A stretch of 64,000 bases of DNA from Pseudolabrys sp. (GCA_030684935.1 JAUXXH010000052.1:124001-188000); one strand, 5' to 3'. Positions 54,425-62,841 are shown, counted from the first letter of the stretch. Notes: generated by a model not told the origin, from the letters alone. Program-made: numbers and translations.

Positions 54425-55198
54425 ATGACACGCATCGTCGCCCTCGCGCTGGCCGCGGCCTTTGTTCCCCTGGCCGCAGCGGCGGAACCGTGCCCGGGCC
54501 ATCCGCAGGCGTTGGGCACCGAGCGGGTGATCGAGGTCGATGCCAGGACGACGCCGCGGGTCGGCCGCAAGCACTTCCCGACCACCCTGCCGCTGCGCGC
54601 CAAGGAACTGGTGCTGACCTTCGACGACGGCCCTTGGCCGGGCACCACGCCGCGGATCCTCGACGCGCTGAAGCGCGAATGCGTCCGTGCCACGTTTTTC
54701 CTGCTCGGCCGAAATGCCGAAGCGAATGCCACGCTGGCGCGGCGGACGCTGGCCGAGGGCCACAGCATCGGCCACCACACCTATTCGCATCCCGAGTTGA
54801 ACCGTATGCCGCTCGACAAGGCGGAAGCCGAGATCGACCGCGGCATCGCCGCCGACGAATTCGCCGTCTATGGCCACCGCCGCACCGATCCGGTGATGCC
54901 GTTCTTCCGCTTTCCAGGATTCGCCTCGACCAAGCCGCTGCTCGACCGCCTCAGCGACCGCGGCATCGTCGTGTTCGGCGCCGATGTCTGGGCCAGTGAC
55001 TGGCTGCCGATGTCACCGGAGCATCAGTTGGAGCTGATCCTGGCGCGCATCGACCAGGCGGGCCGCGGCATCGTGCTGTTTCATGACACCAAGCAGCAGA
55101 CCGCGGCGATGCTGCCGGCCTTCCTGCGCGCGTTGAAGTATCGCGGCTACCGCATCGTTCACGTCGTGCCCGCCGGAATCCGCGGCGCGCTGAACTGA
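54425..55198 (+). CDS. Polysaccharide deacetylase family protein, copy 1
   Basis: A 257-residue exported NodB-fold enzyme. A signal peptide of about 18 residues (FVPLAAAA-EP) precedes the catalytic domain with LTFDDGPWPGTTPRIL (catalytic Asp and metal Asp), metal His in HHTYSHPELNRMP, FRFPGFAS and the closing RGIVLFHDTK. It removes acetyl groups from a cell-surface or peptidoglycan N-acetyl sugar. The start at 54425 gives a good signal peptide. Copy 2 follows 163 bases downstream. Confidence 0.93.
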   Translation: MTRIVALALAAAFVPLAAAAEPCPGHPQALGTERVIEVDARTTPRVGRKHFPTTLPLRAKELVLTFDDGPWPGTTPRILDALKRECVRATFFLLGRNAEANATLARRTLAEGHSIGHHTYSHPELNRMPLDKAEAEIDRGIAADEFAVYGHRRTDPVMPFFRFPGFASTKPLLDRLSDRGIVVFGADVWASDWLPMSPEHQLELILARIDQAGRGIVLFHDTKQQTAAMLPAFLRALKYRGYRIVHVVPAGIRGALN

Positions 55199-55286
55199 AG
55201 CTGTGCCATTTCAGGACAGGCGTTTCATTTTTGCCGCAGCGCTCGAACAATTCACCGAGCATTCTTCGCCGTGCGATTCAACATGG

Positions 55287-55301
55287 TTAATTTTCAGTTA
55301 A
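55287..55301 (+). promoter_or_regulatory. Predicted CtrA box TTAA-N7-TTAA upstream of polysaccharide deacetylase 2
   Basis: TTAA-TTTTCAG-TTAA followed by C matches the full CtrA consensus TTAA-N7-TTAAC. It lies 60-74 bases before the start at 55361, a normal place for an activator or repressor of that promoter. Confidence 0.7.
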
Positions 55302-55360
55302 CGTAACGACGCGTAGTTCAAGAGCCTTCCCATTTCGGAGTCGCGCCAGGAGGCGTGCGA

Positions 55361-56467
55361 ATGGGGACAGTGGGGGCTTTCATGCGTCGCGTTGCGTTGC
55401 TGCTGACTTGCCTCACGATGGGCTTTGCGCCGGCGATGGCGGCACCCTGCCCCGGCAACCCGAATGCGCTCGGCACCGCGCGCACCATCACGGTCGAGCA
55501 AACGGCGTTTCCGCGCATCGGCACGGTGCAGTACCGCAACACGCTGCCGCTCAACGACCGCGAGGTGGTGATCACTTTCGACGACGGTCCGCTGCCGCCC
55601 TATACCACCCGCGTGCTCGATGCGCTGGCGCGCGAATGCGTGCAGGCGACCTTCTTCCTGGTCGGCCGCATGGCGACCGCGCATCCCGAACTGGTGCGGC
55701 GCATCTACAATGCCGGCCACGTCATCGGCACGCACAGCCAGAACCACCCGCTCACCTTCGACCAGATGGAATTGCCGCGGGTCGAGCGCGAAGTCACAGC
55801 CGGTATCGCCTCGGTGCAGGCCGCGGCCGGCAACCCCAAGGCGGTGGCGCCGTTTTTCCGCATTCCCGGTCTCGCCCGCACGCGGCAGGTCGAAGCCTAT
55901 CTCGCCTCGAAGTCGCTTTCGGTGTGGAGCGCGGACGAGGTCGCCGACGACTGGTTCCGCGACGTGACCGCCTCTGACATCGTGCGCAAGGCGATCGAGC
56001 GCATCGAGGGCCGCGGCCGTGGCGTGCTGCTGCTGCACGACATCCATCCCGCCACCGCGATGGCGGTCCCGGTGCTGCTCCGCGAACTGAAAAAGCGCGG
56101 CTTCAAGGTGGTGCACGCCATTCCGGCCGGCGAGCGGCCGAGGTCGGTGCCCGAACTCGACACGCCGGTCGCCGACAGCGGCAGCTGGCCGCGGGTGGTG
56201 AAGGCCAGCGCCCCCGCCGTCGCCCAGACCGCCACGCTACCCCGCCTTCCGGCGGCGCGCCCCGACGCGGCGCGATCCCCGCTAACCACCCGCACAACAA
56301 CCGTAAGTGCCGCCCGGAAGCAGTCCTACCCCACCGGCACAACGACGAGCCACACGACCAACCGCAGAACCGCGACGGCCGCTCCAAGCCGAACTCAGAC
56401 CGTGGTCCAGCGCCGCACCTGGACCACGAGCTGGCCGCGTCAGACCCGATACTCGTACTGGCGCTGA
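55361..56467 (+). CDS. Polysaccharide deacetylase family protein, copy 2, with basic C-terminal tail
   Basis: A 368-residue paralogue of the previous gene. Signal peptide (FAPAMA-AP) is followed by the NodB domain with ITFDDGPLPPYTTRVLDAL, HSQNHPLTF, FRIPGLAR and RGVLLLHDIH. Residues about 270-368 form an added Thr/Arg/Ser/Pro-rich tail (ARPDAARSPLTTRTTTV, PTGTTTSHTTNRRTATAAPS), absent in copy 1, probably surface-anchoring or glycan-binding. AGGAGG precedes the ATG at 55361; an ATG at 55382 is the alternative. A CtrA box lies upstream. Confidence 0.92.
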   Translation: MGTVGAFMRRVALLLTCLTMGFAPAMAAPCPGNPNALGTARTITVEQTAFPRIGTVQYRNTLPLNDREVVITFDDGPLPPYTTRVLDALARECVQATFFLVGRMATAHPELVRRIYNAGHVIGTHSQNHPLTFDQMELPRVEREVTAGIASVQAAAGNPKAVAPFFRIPGLARTRQVEAYLASKSLSVWSADEVADDWFRDVTASDIVRKAIERIEGRGRGVLLLHDIHPATAMAVPVLLRELKKRGFKVVHAIPAGERPRSVPELDTPVADSGSWPRVVKASAPAVAQTATLPRLPAARPDAARSPLTTRTTTVSAARKQSYPTGTTTSHTTNRRTATAAPSRTQTVVQRRTWTTSWPRQTRYSYWR

Positions 56468-56472
56468 CGGCG

Positions 56473-57369
56473 TCAGGCGGTGTTCGCCGCAAACCCGTAC
56501 AGCTCTGCCGGGTTGTCGACCAGCGCGAGGCGCTGCGTGGTCGCGTCCGGAAACCAGAGCGGGACGAGATCGACCAGATCGCCGTCGTTCGGCATTGGAA
56601 CCGGGCAGATCGGGTGCGGCCAGTTGCTGCCCCAGAGCATGCGGTCGGGCCGCGCGCTGACGATGCCCTCGATCATCGGCAGCATGTCGCGGTGCGGATA
56701 GGGTTCGGCCGACAACCGGTACAGACTGGCGAGCTTGACCCAGCAGCGGTCGGTATCGAGCAGGCGCATCAATGTGGCGAAGGCGGGCGCGTTGATGCCT
56801 TCCGCGGCGGTGATGCGCGCCAGATGATCGAGCACGAAGTTGCTGCGCACCGCCTTGAGCCGCGCCTCGACCTCGACCAGCTCCACCGAGCGGTTGACGT
56901 GCAGCACCAGATGCCAGCCGAGATCGAGCGTTTCGGCCGACAGCTTCTCCAGATGCGAGAAATCGGCGCCGCCGCTGACCACCGTCGACATGCGGGCGCC
57001 GCGCATGCCGCGCCGGTGCAGATCCTCCAGCGTTCCGCGCGGCAGCCCGGACGGGATCACAGCGACGCCGCGCAGCCGGGCCGGATCGCGGTCGAGCGCG
57101 GCAAGCGTTGCACTATTGTCGGTGCCATGGGCGCCGCCATGGACGATCACCGCGCGGTCGACGCCGAGCGTGGCGTGCAGGTCTTGCAGATCCTCGAAGG
57201 TGCAGTCTTCCGGCGTGTAGCTGCGCTGCGGGCTGAACGGAAATTCCGCCTGCGGCCCGAACACGTGCACGTGGCAATCGCAGGTGCCGCGCGGCAGCAC
57301 GAAAGCCGGCTGCTTCGGGTGGCGATCCGGGCCGGGACAGGCATGCATCGGGCGGGCACTTTCGGTCAT
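56473..57369 (-). CDS. Amidohydrolase (2-pyrone-4,6-dicarboxylate lactonase-like)
   Basis: A 298-residue metal-dependent hydrolase of the amidohydrolase superfamily. The first metal ligands are in CDCHVHVFGP, and VDRAVIVHGG, RNFVLDHL-like SNFVLDHLARI, WVKLASLYRLS and DRMLWGSNWPHP mark the PDC hydrolase (LigI) group. Such enzymes open or form lactones of dicarboxylic acids. The neighbouring Bug receptors, GntR and PEP mutase-fold genes point to breakdown of a carboxylated compound. It is divergent from the Bug receptor gene at 57493. Confidence 0.88.
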   Translation of the reverse strand: MTESARPMHACPGPDRHPKQPAFVLPRGTCDCHVHVFGPQAEFPFSPQRSYTPEDCTFEDLQDLHATLGVDRAVIVHGGAHGTDNSATLAALDRDPARLRGVAVIPSGLPRGTLEDLHRRGMRGARMSTVVSGGADFSHLEKLSAETLDLGWHLVLHVNRSVELVEVEARLKAVRSNFVLDHLARITAAEGINAPAFATLMRLLDTDRCWVKLASLYRLSAEPYPHRDMLPMIEGIVSARPDRMLWGSNWPHPICPVPMPNDGDLVDLVPLWFPDATTQRLALVDNPAELYGFAANTA

Positions 57370-57448
57370 CGATCAATCAATCCCTGGTGCGCTGCGGCTC
57401 GCGACCACCAAGCCTGTTTGACCGCGGCCCCGGAATGGGTCAATAAAG

Positions 57449-57476
57449 AAAATCGATGCTGGGAAATAAAATCGAT
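57449..57476. promoter_or_regulatory. AAAATCGAT direct repeat in the divergent promoter gap
   Basis: AAAATCGAT occurs at 57449-57457 and 57468-57476, start-to-start 19 bases, about two helix turns. It lies between the divergent amidohydrolase and Bug receptor genes and may bind the GntR regulator encoded at 58525. This AT-rich stretch stands out from its surroundings. Confidence 0.4.
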
Positions 57477-57492
57477 AATAGGGAGATACATT

Positions 57493-58470
57493 GTGCTGAC
57501 CCGAATTTCCGCACTCGTCTGCGCCGCCCTGGCGGCCTCGATTTTCACCGGATTCGTCAGCCCAGTTCAGGCTTTCCCCGATCGCGCCGTGCGCATCGTC
57601 GTGCCGTTCCCGCCCGGCGGCTCGAACGATGTGATCGCCCGTCTGCTGGCGCAGAAGCTGTCCGCGCAGTGGGGCCAGACCGTGCTGGTGGAGAACCAGA
57701 GCGGCGGCGGCGGCAACGTCGGCGCCAACAACGTCGCCAACGCCACGGCCGACGGCTACACGCTGCTGCTGGCCGCGCCGGGTCCTCTCGCGATCAACCA
57801 GTCGCTTTACGCCAAACTGAATTTTGACCCGACCAAGGACTTCGCGCCGGTGGCGCTGGTCGCCTCGGTGCCGATCATTCTCGCCGTCAACCCGGCGGTG
57901 AAGGCCAACACGGTCGCCGAGCTGATCGCGCTCGCCAAGGCGCAGCCGGGCAAGCTGAACTTCGGCTCCTCGGGCAACGGGTCGACCAACCACCTCGCCG
58001 GCGAACTGTTCAAGAGCCTGGCGGGCATCGACATCGTGCATGTGCCCTATCGCGGCGCGGCACCGGCGATGAACGATCTGGTCGCCGGTCACATCCCGAT
58101 GATGTTCGACAACATGCCGGCGGTGCGGCCGCAGGTCGACGGCAAAACGATCCGCCCGCTGGCGGTCGCCAGCAAGACCCGCTCCAAGGTGTTCCCGTAC
58201 GTGCCGACCATGATCGAAGCTGGCGTTCCGGGCTTCGAAGCCGAAGCCTGGTTCGGTCTGGTGGCGCCGGCCAAGACGCCGGCCGACGTTCTCAAGACGC
58301 TGAGCGACTCCACCGCCAAGGCGCTGAAGGACCCGGACATCGCCGCCCGGTTCGCCGAACTCGGCGCCGAGCCCGGCACCGTCACCGGCGCCGCCTTCGG
58401 CACCTTCCTCGCCACTGAGGCGACCAAGTGGGGCAAGGTGGTCGAAGCCGCCGGCGCCAAGATCAACTGA
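57493..58470 (+). CDS. Bug family periplasmic solute receptor (catabolic cluster, first)
   Basis: A 325-residue tripartite-tricarboxylate-type receptor. From GTG 57493 a signal peptide (FVSPVQA-FP) is followed by FPDRAVRIVVPFPPGGSNDVIARLLAQKL, NVGANNVANATADGYTLL, NFGSSGNGSTNHLAGELFKSLAG and PTMIEAGVPGFEAEAWFGLV. GGGAGATA precedes the start. The long in-frame extension upstream is not real. It probably captures a carboxylate for the pathway encoded here. No tctA/tctB genes lie in the window. Confidence 0.9.
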   Translation: MLTRISALVCAALAASIFTGFVSPVQAFPDRAVRIVVPFPPGGSNDVIARLLAQKLSAQWGQTVLVENQSGGGGNVGANNVANATADGYTLLLAAPGPLAINQSLYAKLNFDPTKDFAPVALVASVPIILAVNPAVKANTVAELIALAKAQPGKLNFGSSGNGSTNHLAGELFKSLAGIDIVHVPYRGAAPAMNDLVAGHIPMMFDNMPAVRPQVDGKTIRPLAVASKTRSKVFPYVPTMIEAGVPGFEAEAWFGLVAPAKTPADVLKTLSDSTAKALKDPDIAARFAELGAEPGTVTGAAFGTFLATEATKWGKVVEAAGAKIN

Positions 58471-58524
58471 CGGAACAAGGCGTCCGGCCATGCCGGCCGG
58501 ACGCCCCACTTTGGACAGCGACAC

Positions 58525-59208
58525 ATGACCGACGCAGCGGCCAAGGACAACGGCGACCAGACGCTGGCGGCAAGTCTGGCCGTCCAACTGCGTCAAGCCA
58601 TCATCGCCGGCCGCTTCGAACCGGGCGCGCGGCTGCGGCTGGACGATCTGCGCTCCGAATTCGGCGTCAGCCTCAGCCCGCTGCGCGAGGCCTTGACGGG
58701 CTTGGGCGCCGAGCGGCTGGTCGATGTCGAGGCACAGCGCGGTTTTCGCGTGCCGCCGGTGTCGGAGAAGGCGCTGAAGGAAATCACGCGGCTGCGCGTC
58801 GAATTCGAGAGCATGGCGCTGCGCGAAGCGATCGAACGCGGCGACCTCGACTGGGAGAGCAGGGTCGCGGGCGCCCTGCACCGGCTGCGCCGCACCGGCC
58901 GCGCGCCCTCGGGCGACGGCCTGGAAGAATGGGAAAAGGCGCATCGCGCCTTCCACATGTCGCTGCTGTCGGCGAGCGCCATGCCGCTGCTGCTGAACTT
59001 CTGTTCGGTGCTGCACGATCACAGCGACCGCTACCGCCGGATGTTCCTCAAGACCCATCCCGGCGACCGCGACGTGCCCGGCGAGCACGCGCGCATCGCC
59101 GACCTCACGATGTCGCGGCAGGCCGATGACGCATGCGAACTGCTGCGTCAGCACATCAGCCGCACCGGCGAGAATGTCCGCCTCGCCCTCACGGCCACAG
59201 CCACCTGA
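58525..59208 (+). CDS. GntR family transcriptional regulator (FadR/FCD type)
   Basis: A 227-residue repressor or activator. Residues 14-80 form the winged HTH (LAVQLRQAIIAGRFEPGARL, LRSEFGVSLSPLREALTGLGAERLV); from about 90 the helical FCD ligand domain follows with EITRLRVEFESMALREAIERGDLDW, FHMSLLSAS and DHSDRYRRMF. The FCD domain binds small carboxylates and a metal, suiting control of the surrounding genes. It lies 54 bases after the first Bug receptor gene. Confidence 0.93.
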   Translation: MTDAAAKDNGDQTLAASLAVQLRQAIIAGRFEPGARLRLDDLRSEFGVSLSPLREALTGLGAERLVDVEAQRGFRVPPVSEKALKEITRLRVEFESMALREAIERGDLDWESRVAGALHRLRRTGRAPSGDGLEEWEKAHRAFHMSLLSASAMPLLLNFCSVLHDHSDRYRRMFLKTHPGDRDVPGEHARIADLTMSRQADDACELLRQHISRTGENVRLALTATAT

Positions 59209-59238
59209 TCAACCCCACTGCACAAGGTCGAACACACC

Positions 59239-59619
59239 ATGACTGAGAGCCCCCGCAGCCTTGCGGAATTCGAAAAACGTTACGAAGACATGATCGGCTT
59301 CACGCCGCCGAAGATCGGCAAGCGCCTGAAGCTCAGCATGAAGGTCGACCCGAAGCTGCTCGGCGCGCTGGAAGATTGGCGCATGACCGCGCTGACCCCC
59401 GACGCGCTCGACCCGAAGACCGTGCAACTCATCTGCTTTGGGATCCTGCTGGCGCAGACCTCGGAAGCCGCCGTCAATCACGGCAAAGCCGCGGTCAAGG
59501 CCGGCGCCACGCTCGAAGAACTGCATGCCGCCGCCGGCATCGCCGCGCTGTTCCGCGGCCTCGCCGCCTTCAATCTGGCCGGCGAAACGCTCGAAAAAAT
59601 TTTTCCCGACGGCGCCTGA
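59239..59619 (+). CDS. Carboxymuconolactone decarboxylase (AhpD-fold) family protein
   Basis: A 126-residue CMD-family protein: SLAEFEKRYEDMIGFTPPKIGKRLKL, then LICFGILLAQTSEAAVNHGKAAVKAGATLEELHAAAGIAALFRG. The conserved His of the CMD core is in AVNHG, but the redox Cys pair of AhpD-type proteins is missing (SEAAVNH), so it is not a peroxidase and may be a decarboxylase or lactonase-like enzyme. It lies 30 bases after the GntR gene, as expected in one catabolic operon. Confidence 0.88.
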   Translation: MTESPRSLAEFEKRYEDMIGFTPPKIGKRLKLSMKVDPKLLGALEDWRMTALTPDALDPKTVQLICFGILLAQTSEAAVNHGKAAVKAGATLEELHAAAGIAALFRGLAAFNLAGETLEKIFPDGA

Positions 59620-59667
59620 GCGCCTTCGATACCAGCGATCAAACAAAACGACAGGGAGACAACAACA

Positions 59668-60654
59668 ATGTTCAATGCACTTCGGGGCCTCGCCCGCACG
59701 ACGGCAATCGCCGCAACCATGGTCGGCCTTGCCGGCGCAGCGCAGGCTCAGGACTTTCCGACCCATTCGATCCGGCTGGTCGTCGGCTTCGCCGCCGGCG
59801 GCGCCAGCGACGTCGCCGCGCGCGTCATCGCCCAGAAGATGGGCGAGTATCTCGGCCAGCAGATCGTCATCGAAAACAAGCCAGGCGCCAGCACATCGAT
59901 CGCCGGCGACACCGTCGCCAAGGCGGCGCCGGACGGCTACATGCTGTTTCAGGCTGGCAATGCCAATGCCGTCAACGCCATTGCCACGCCGAAGCCGCCA
60001 TTCGATATCCTGACCGACTTTGAGCCGGTCGGCATCGCCATCACCTCACCCAGCATCCTGGTGGCGCACCCCTCCGCCAACGTCAAAACCATGAAAGAGC
60101 TGATCGCCAAGGCAAAGGCCGAGCCGGGCGCGATCATGTACGCCTCGTCGGGAGCCGCTGCGGTGTCGCGGCTGGCCGGCGAAATGCTGGCTTATGAGGA
60201 AAAGATCAAGCTCACGCACGTGCCCTATAAAGGCAGTTCGCAGGCGATGAACGATCTGCTGGCCGGCCGGGTGCAGATCATGTTCTCGCCGATCTCGACC
60301 GCCCTGCCCCTGATCAAGGAAGGCAAGCTGGTGGCGCTGGCAGTGACGTCCGCGCAGCGCGAGAAGGATACACCGGACGTGCCGACCCTCGTCGAAGCCG
60401 GCGTCAAGCCGATCGACATGAGCATCTGGTCGGGCTTCGTTGCGCCGAAGGGCACGCCGCCGGATCGCATCGCCAAGCTCGCCGATGCGCTGCAGAAGGC
60501 GCTCAAGAGCGATGAGGTGCACAAGCAACTCGCCATGCACGGCATCACCCCGGCCGCCGGTGGCAAGCCGGAGGATTGGACCAGGCGCATGAAGGGCGAC
60601 ATCGAGAAACTGGAAAAGCTCGTCGCCGAAACCGGCCTGAAGATCGGCCAGTAA
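59668..60654 (+). CDS. Bug family periplasmic solute receptor (catabolic cluster, second)
   Basis: A 328-residue receptor with signal peptide AAQA-QDFPTHSIRLVVGFAAGGASDVAARVIAQK, then STSIAGDTVAKAAPDGYMLF, YASSGAAAVSRLAGEMLAYEE and TPDVPTLVEAGV. It is related to but clearly distinct from the receptor at 57493. Two Bug receptors in one operon suggest two related ligands or a sensing role for one of them. AGGGAGACAAC precedes the start. Confidence 0.9.
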   Translation: MFNALRGLARTTAIAATMVGLAGAAQAQDFPTHSIRLVVGFAAGGASDVAARVIAQKMGEYLGQQIVIENKPGASTSIAGDTVAKAAPDGYMLFQAGNANAVNAIATPKPPFDILTDFEPVGIAITSPSILVAHPSANVKTMKELIAKAKAEPGAIMYASSGAAAVSRLAGEMLAYEEKIKLTHVPYKGSSQAMNDLLAGRVQIMFSPISTALPLIKEGKLVALAVTSAQREKDTPDVPTLVEAGVKPIDMSIWSGFVAPKGTPPDRIAKLADALQKALKSDEVHKQLAMHGITPAAGGKPEDWTRRMKGDIEKLEKLVAETGLKIGQ

Positions 60655-60718
60655 CACCACGCACCATCACACGCGCGGCGCTGCCAGTCCGGCGGCGCCG
60701 CCACCCGAGAGGCTGGCG

Positions 60719-61585
60719 ATGAAGACGCTCAAGGAACTGATCAAAGGCGATGACCTGGTGGTCGCGCCGGTAGCGCTCAACCCGATGATGGCGAGGTTGG
60801 CGGAAGACACCGGCTTCAAGGCGGCCTATCTCAGCGGCGGATCGCTCGGCTGGCTCAAATGCGTCACCGAAGCCAATCTGAGTCTGACCGAAATGTGCGA
60901 TGTCGGCATCGACATCCGCGCTGTCAGCAAGATCCCGCTGGTGCTCGACGCCGGCGGCGGCTGGGGCGAACCGGTGCACATGCACCGCACCATTGCGCTG
61001 ACCGAGGTGGCCGGCTTTGCCGCCATCGAACTGGAGGATCAGTACCTGCCCCGCCGCGTGCAGCATCACATCGGCGAGGAGAACCTGATCCCGCCGGAGG
61101 CGATGGTACACAAGATCAAGGAAGCAGTCGCGGCGCGCACCGATCCGAACCTCATCATCATCGGCCGCACCAATGCGCGGCGGTTGCACGGCCTCGACGA
61201 GGCTTTGCGCCGCGGCGAAATCTATCACCGCGCCGGCGCCGACATGCTGTTCATCCATTCCCGCGACGCCGAGGAATTGCGCAAGATCGCCGAGCGCCTT
61301 CCCGCACCGCTGATGATGTTCGCGCCGCAGGACGGCTTTTCGGCCTTCGGCGCCTCGGCGGCGGAACTGGCCAAGATGGGCTACCGGCTGGCGGCGTCGT
61401 CCGGCTCGGCCTTTGCGGCGATGTACAAGGCGGTGCGGCAATCCTACGAGTGCCTGGCGCGCAACGAGCCCGACCCGTTCCTCGGCAAAGGCGGCGCCAC
61501 CGCCGAGATGAAGCGGGCGCACGCCACCACAGGTCTCGACCGGCTGCTGGAGATCGAAAAGCGCACCACCGAGCGCGTCGGCTGA
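60719..61585 (+). CDS. Isocitrate lyase/PEP mutase-fold protein
   Basis: A 288-residue member of the isocitrate lyase/PEP mutase superfamily. It has VAPVALNPMMARLAEDTGFKAAYLSG, IPLVLDAGGGWGEPVHMHRTI, FAAIELEDQYLPRR and ADMLFIHSRDAEELRKIAERL. In lyases of this fold the loop after EDQ carries KCGH; here it reads PRRVQHH, lacking the catalytic Cys. It is therefore probably a PEP mutase, oxaloacetate hydrolase or decarboxylase type rather than isocitrate lyase. It ends the catabolic operon. Confidence 0.87.
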   Translation: MKTLKELIKGDDLVVAPVALNPMMARLAEDTGFKAAYLSGGSLGWLKCVTEANLSLTEMCDVGIDIRAVSKIPLVLDAGGGWGEPVHMHRTIALTEVAGFAAIELEDQYLPRRVQHHIGEENLIPPEAMVHKIKEAVAARTDPNLIIIGRTNARRLHGLDEALRRGEIYHRAGADMLFIHSRDAEELRKIAERLPAPLMMFAPQDGFSAFGASAAELAKMGYRLAASSGSAFAAMYKAVRQSYECLARNEPDPFLGKGGATAEMKRAHATTGLDRLLEIEKRTTERVG

Positions 61586-61589
61586 AACG

Positions 61590-62198
61590 TCAGTCGGCCG
61601 CGCGCGGCCTTCGCAGCATCGGATACAGCACCGGCGACGAGCCGGCCTGGATCTCGCCCATCAGTTTGAAACCGTGCTGCTGGTAGAACGGCACGTTGCC
61701 GGGATTGCTGGATTCCAGATAGGCCGGCACGCCGGTGCGGTCGCATTCACGGAGCGCGTGGCGCATCAGCGCGCTGCCGAGGCCCTTGCCCTGCCGCGCC
61801 GGATCGACGCCGATCAGCGGCAGGTACCAGTGCGGCTCGGCCGGGTGAAACTCCGCCATCTGTTCGAAGACGGCACCGCCTTCGGCAAAGCGCGCCGGGG
61901 CCATGGCCTTTTCCATGATGGCGACCATCGCATCGCCGTCGGACTCGCTGCCCGGCGACAGCCAGACAGCCACCCCGGCAAAATCGGCGACAACGTGGGC
62001 GTTGGCCGTCTCAAAGGCGTTGCCGGCAAAGGCCCGCACCAGTCCAGGGAAATGCGTCAGGTAGACGTCGGGATCCGGCATGCTCCAGCGCGCCATCGGA
62101 TCGGTGCCGAAGGCCAGCACAATGGTGGCAACGGCGCGCGCCTGCTCGGCCGCCGATACCGCCCGGACATGAGGAACCGCTGCCTCGTCTGAAGACAT
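61590..62198 (-). CDS. GNAT family N-acetyltransferase
   Basis: A 202-residue acetyltransferase. The acetyl-CoA loop is in LIGVDPARQGKGLGSALMRHALREC (the Q/R-x-x-G-x-G/A motif), with AYLESSNPGNVPFYQQHGFKLMGEI and WYLPLIGV, as in GNAT proteins of the puromycin-acetyltransferase-like group. Substrate unknown. The start at 62198 excludes a long false extension that runs through the tRNA gene. It lies 35 bases downstream of tRNA-Leu on the minus strand. Confidence 0.92.
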   Translation of the reverse strand: MSSDEAAVPHVRAVSAAEQARAVATIVLAFGTDPMARWSMPDPDVYLTHFPGLVRAFAGNAFETANAHVVADFAGVAVWLSPGSESDGDAMVAIMEKAMAPARFAEGGAVFEQMAEFHPAEPHWYLPLIGVDPARQGKGLGSALMRHALRECDRTGVPAYLESSNPGNVPFYQQHGFKLMGEIQAGSSPVLYPMLRRPRAAD

Positions 62199-62232
62199 GC
62201 TCTTCGTCACGACGTTTCGGTGATCTGAAACG

Positions 62233-62317
62233 TGGTGCGGCCAAGAGGACTCGAACCTCCACGGGTTGCCCCGCTGCCACCTCAAGGCAGTGCGTCTACC
62301 AATTCCGCCATGGCCGC
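62233..62317 (-). tRNA. tRNA-Leu (anticodon GAG)
   Basis: An 85-base tRNA gene on the minus strand with encoded CCA. The acceptor stem pairs GCGGCCA with TGGCCGC, discriminator A; the D arm and TPsiC arm (GGTTCGAGTCC) are present. The anticodon loop TTGAGGT sits on stem CTGCC/GGCAG with anticodon GAG at 62281-62283. The long variable arm is that of a class II leucine tRNA, reading CUC and CUU codons. Confidence 0.95.
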
Positions 62318-62522
62318 ATTGAATAGAACGGAAAGCTTTTGAATCCCTGCCCGTCCCGTCAAGAGCGGACCGTGTAACAAATAGGGTTGTCAGCGACAAG
62401 GCCCGGCAGCGGCGGAATTCGCCGTCGCGCCGGATTTTTTTCAAGCCCGATCAACCCCTTATGCGGGGCGTCCGCGCCCGGGGCCGGACCAGGGCACAAA
62501 TATACCTGTGAACCGGCAGGCT

Positions 62523-62774
62523 TCAGCGCATGTCCGCCGGGCGCGGCAGCAGGTCGCCGATCTCGACCGCGATCTTGTTGCCGTTGATGACGACCTTGCC
62601 CTTGGCGACCGCCAGGTTGTTGGCCAGGATCTGGACCGCATCGTCCTCGGCGGTTTCCAACTCAATGACCGCGCCGCGGCCGAGCCGCAGCACCTGGTGG
62701 ATCGGCATCATGGCGGTGCCCAGCACCACCGATATGTCCACGGAAACCTTGTCGAATGTGCTCAACGGTGCCAC
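62523..62774 (-). CDS. fliN: Flagellar motor switch protein FliN
   Basis: An 83-residue FliN/SpoA-domain protein: DKVSVDISVVLGTAMMPIHQVLRLGRGAVIELE, then VQILANNLAVAKGKVVINGNKIAVEIGDLLPRP. The SpoA domain is full length, without the long N-terminus of some FliN proteins. In the flagellar C-ring FliN supports the switch complex and export gate. No other flagellar gene is nearby, so it lies apart from the main cluster. A perfect CtrA box lies 53 bases upstream on its strand. Confidence 0.92.
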   Translation of the reverse strand: MAPLSTFDKVSVDISVVLGTAMMPIHQVLRLGRGAVIELETAEDDAVQILANNLAVAKGKVVINGNKIAVEIGDLLPRPADMR

Positions 62775-62826
62775 TTCCCTTTTGCCCCGCGCCGGTGCGG
62801 GTGGGCTTCAGGTCACCATGCTATGG

Positions 62827-62841
62827 TTAACCGATGATTAA
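62827..62841 (-). promoter_or_regulatory. CtrA box TTAA-N7-TTAA upstream of fliN
   Basis: On the minus strand TTAA-TCATCGG-TTAACC matches the CtrA consensus exactly, including the C after the second TTAA. It lies 53-67 bases ahead of fliN and overlaps the lipB start. CtrA controls flagellar genes in many alphaproteobacteria, so the assignment fits. Confidence 0.75.

Noticed and set aside
56614-57492. Long upstream extension of the first Bug receptor of the catabolic cluster
   Set aside because: It is antisense to the amidohydrolase gene; the real start is GTG 57493 with a ribosome-binding site and signal peptide.
62199-62444. N-terminal extension of the GNAT gene through the tRNA
   Set aside because: The extension is the translated tRNA-Leu gene; the ATG at 62198 is the sensible start.
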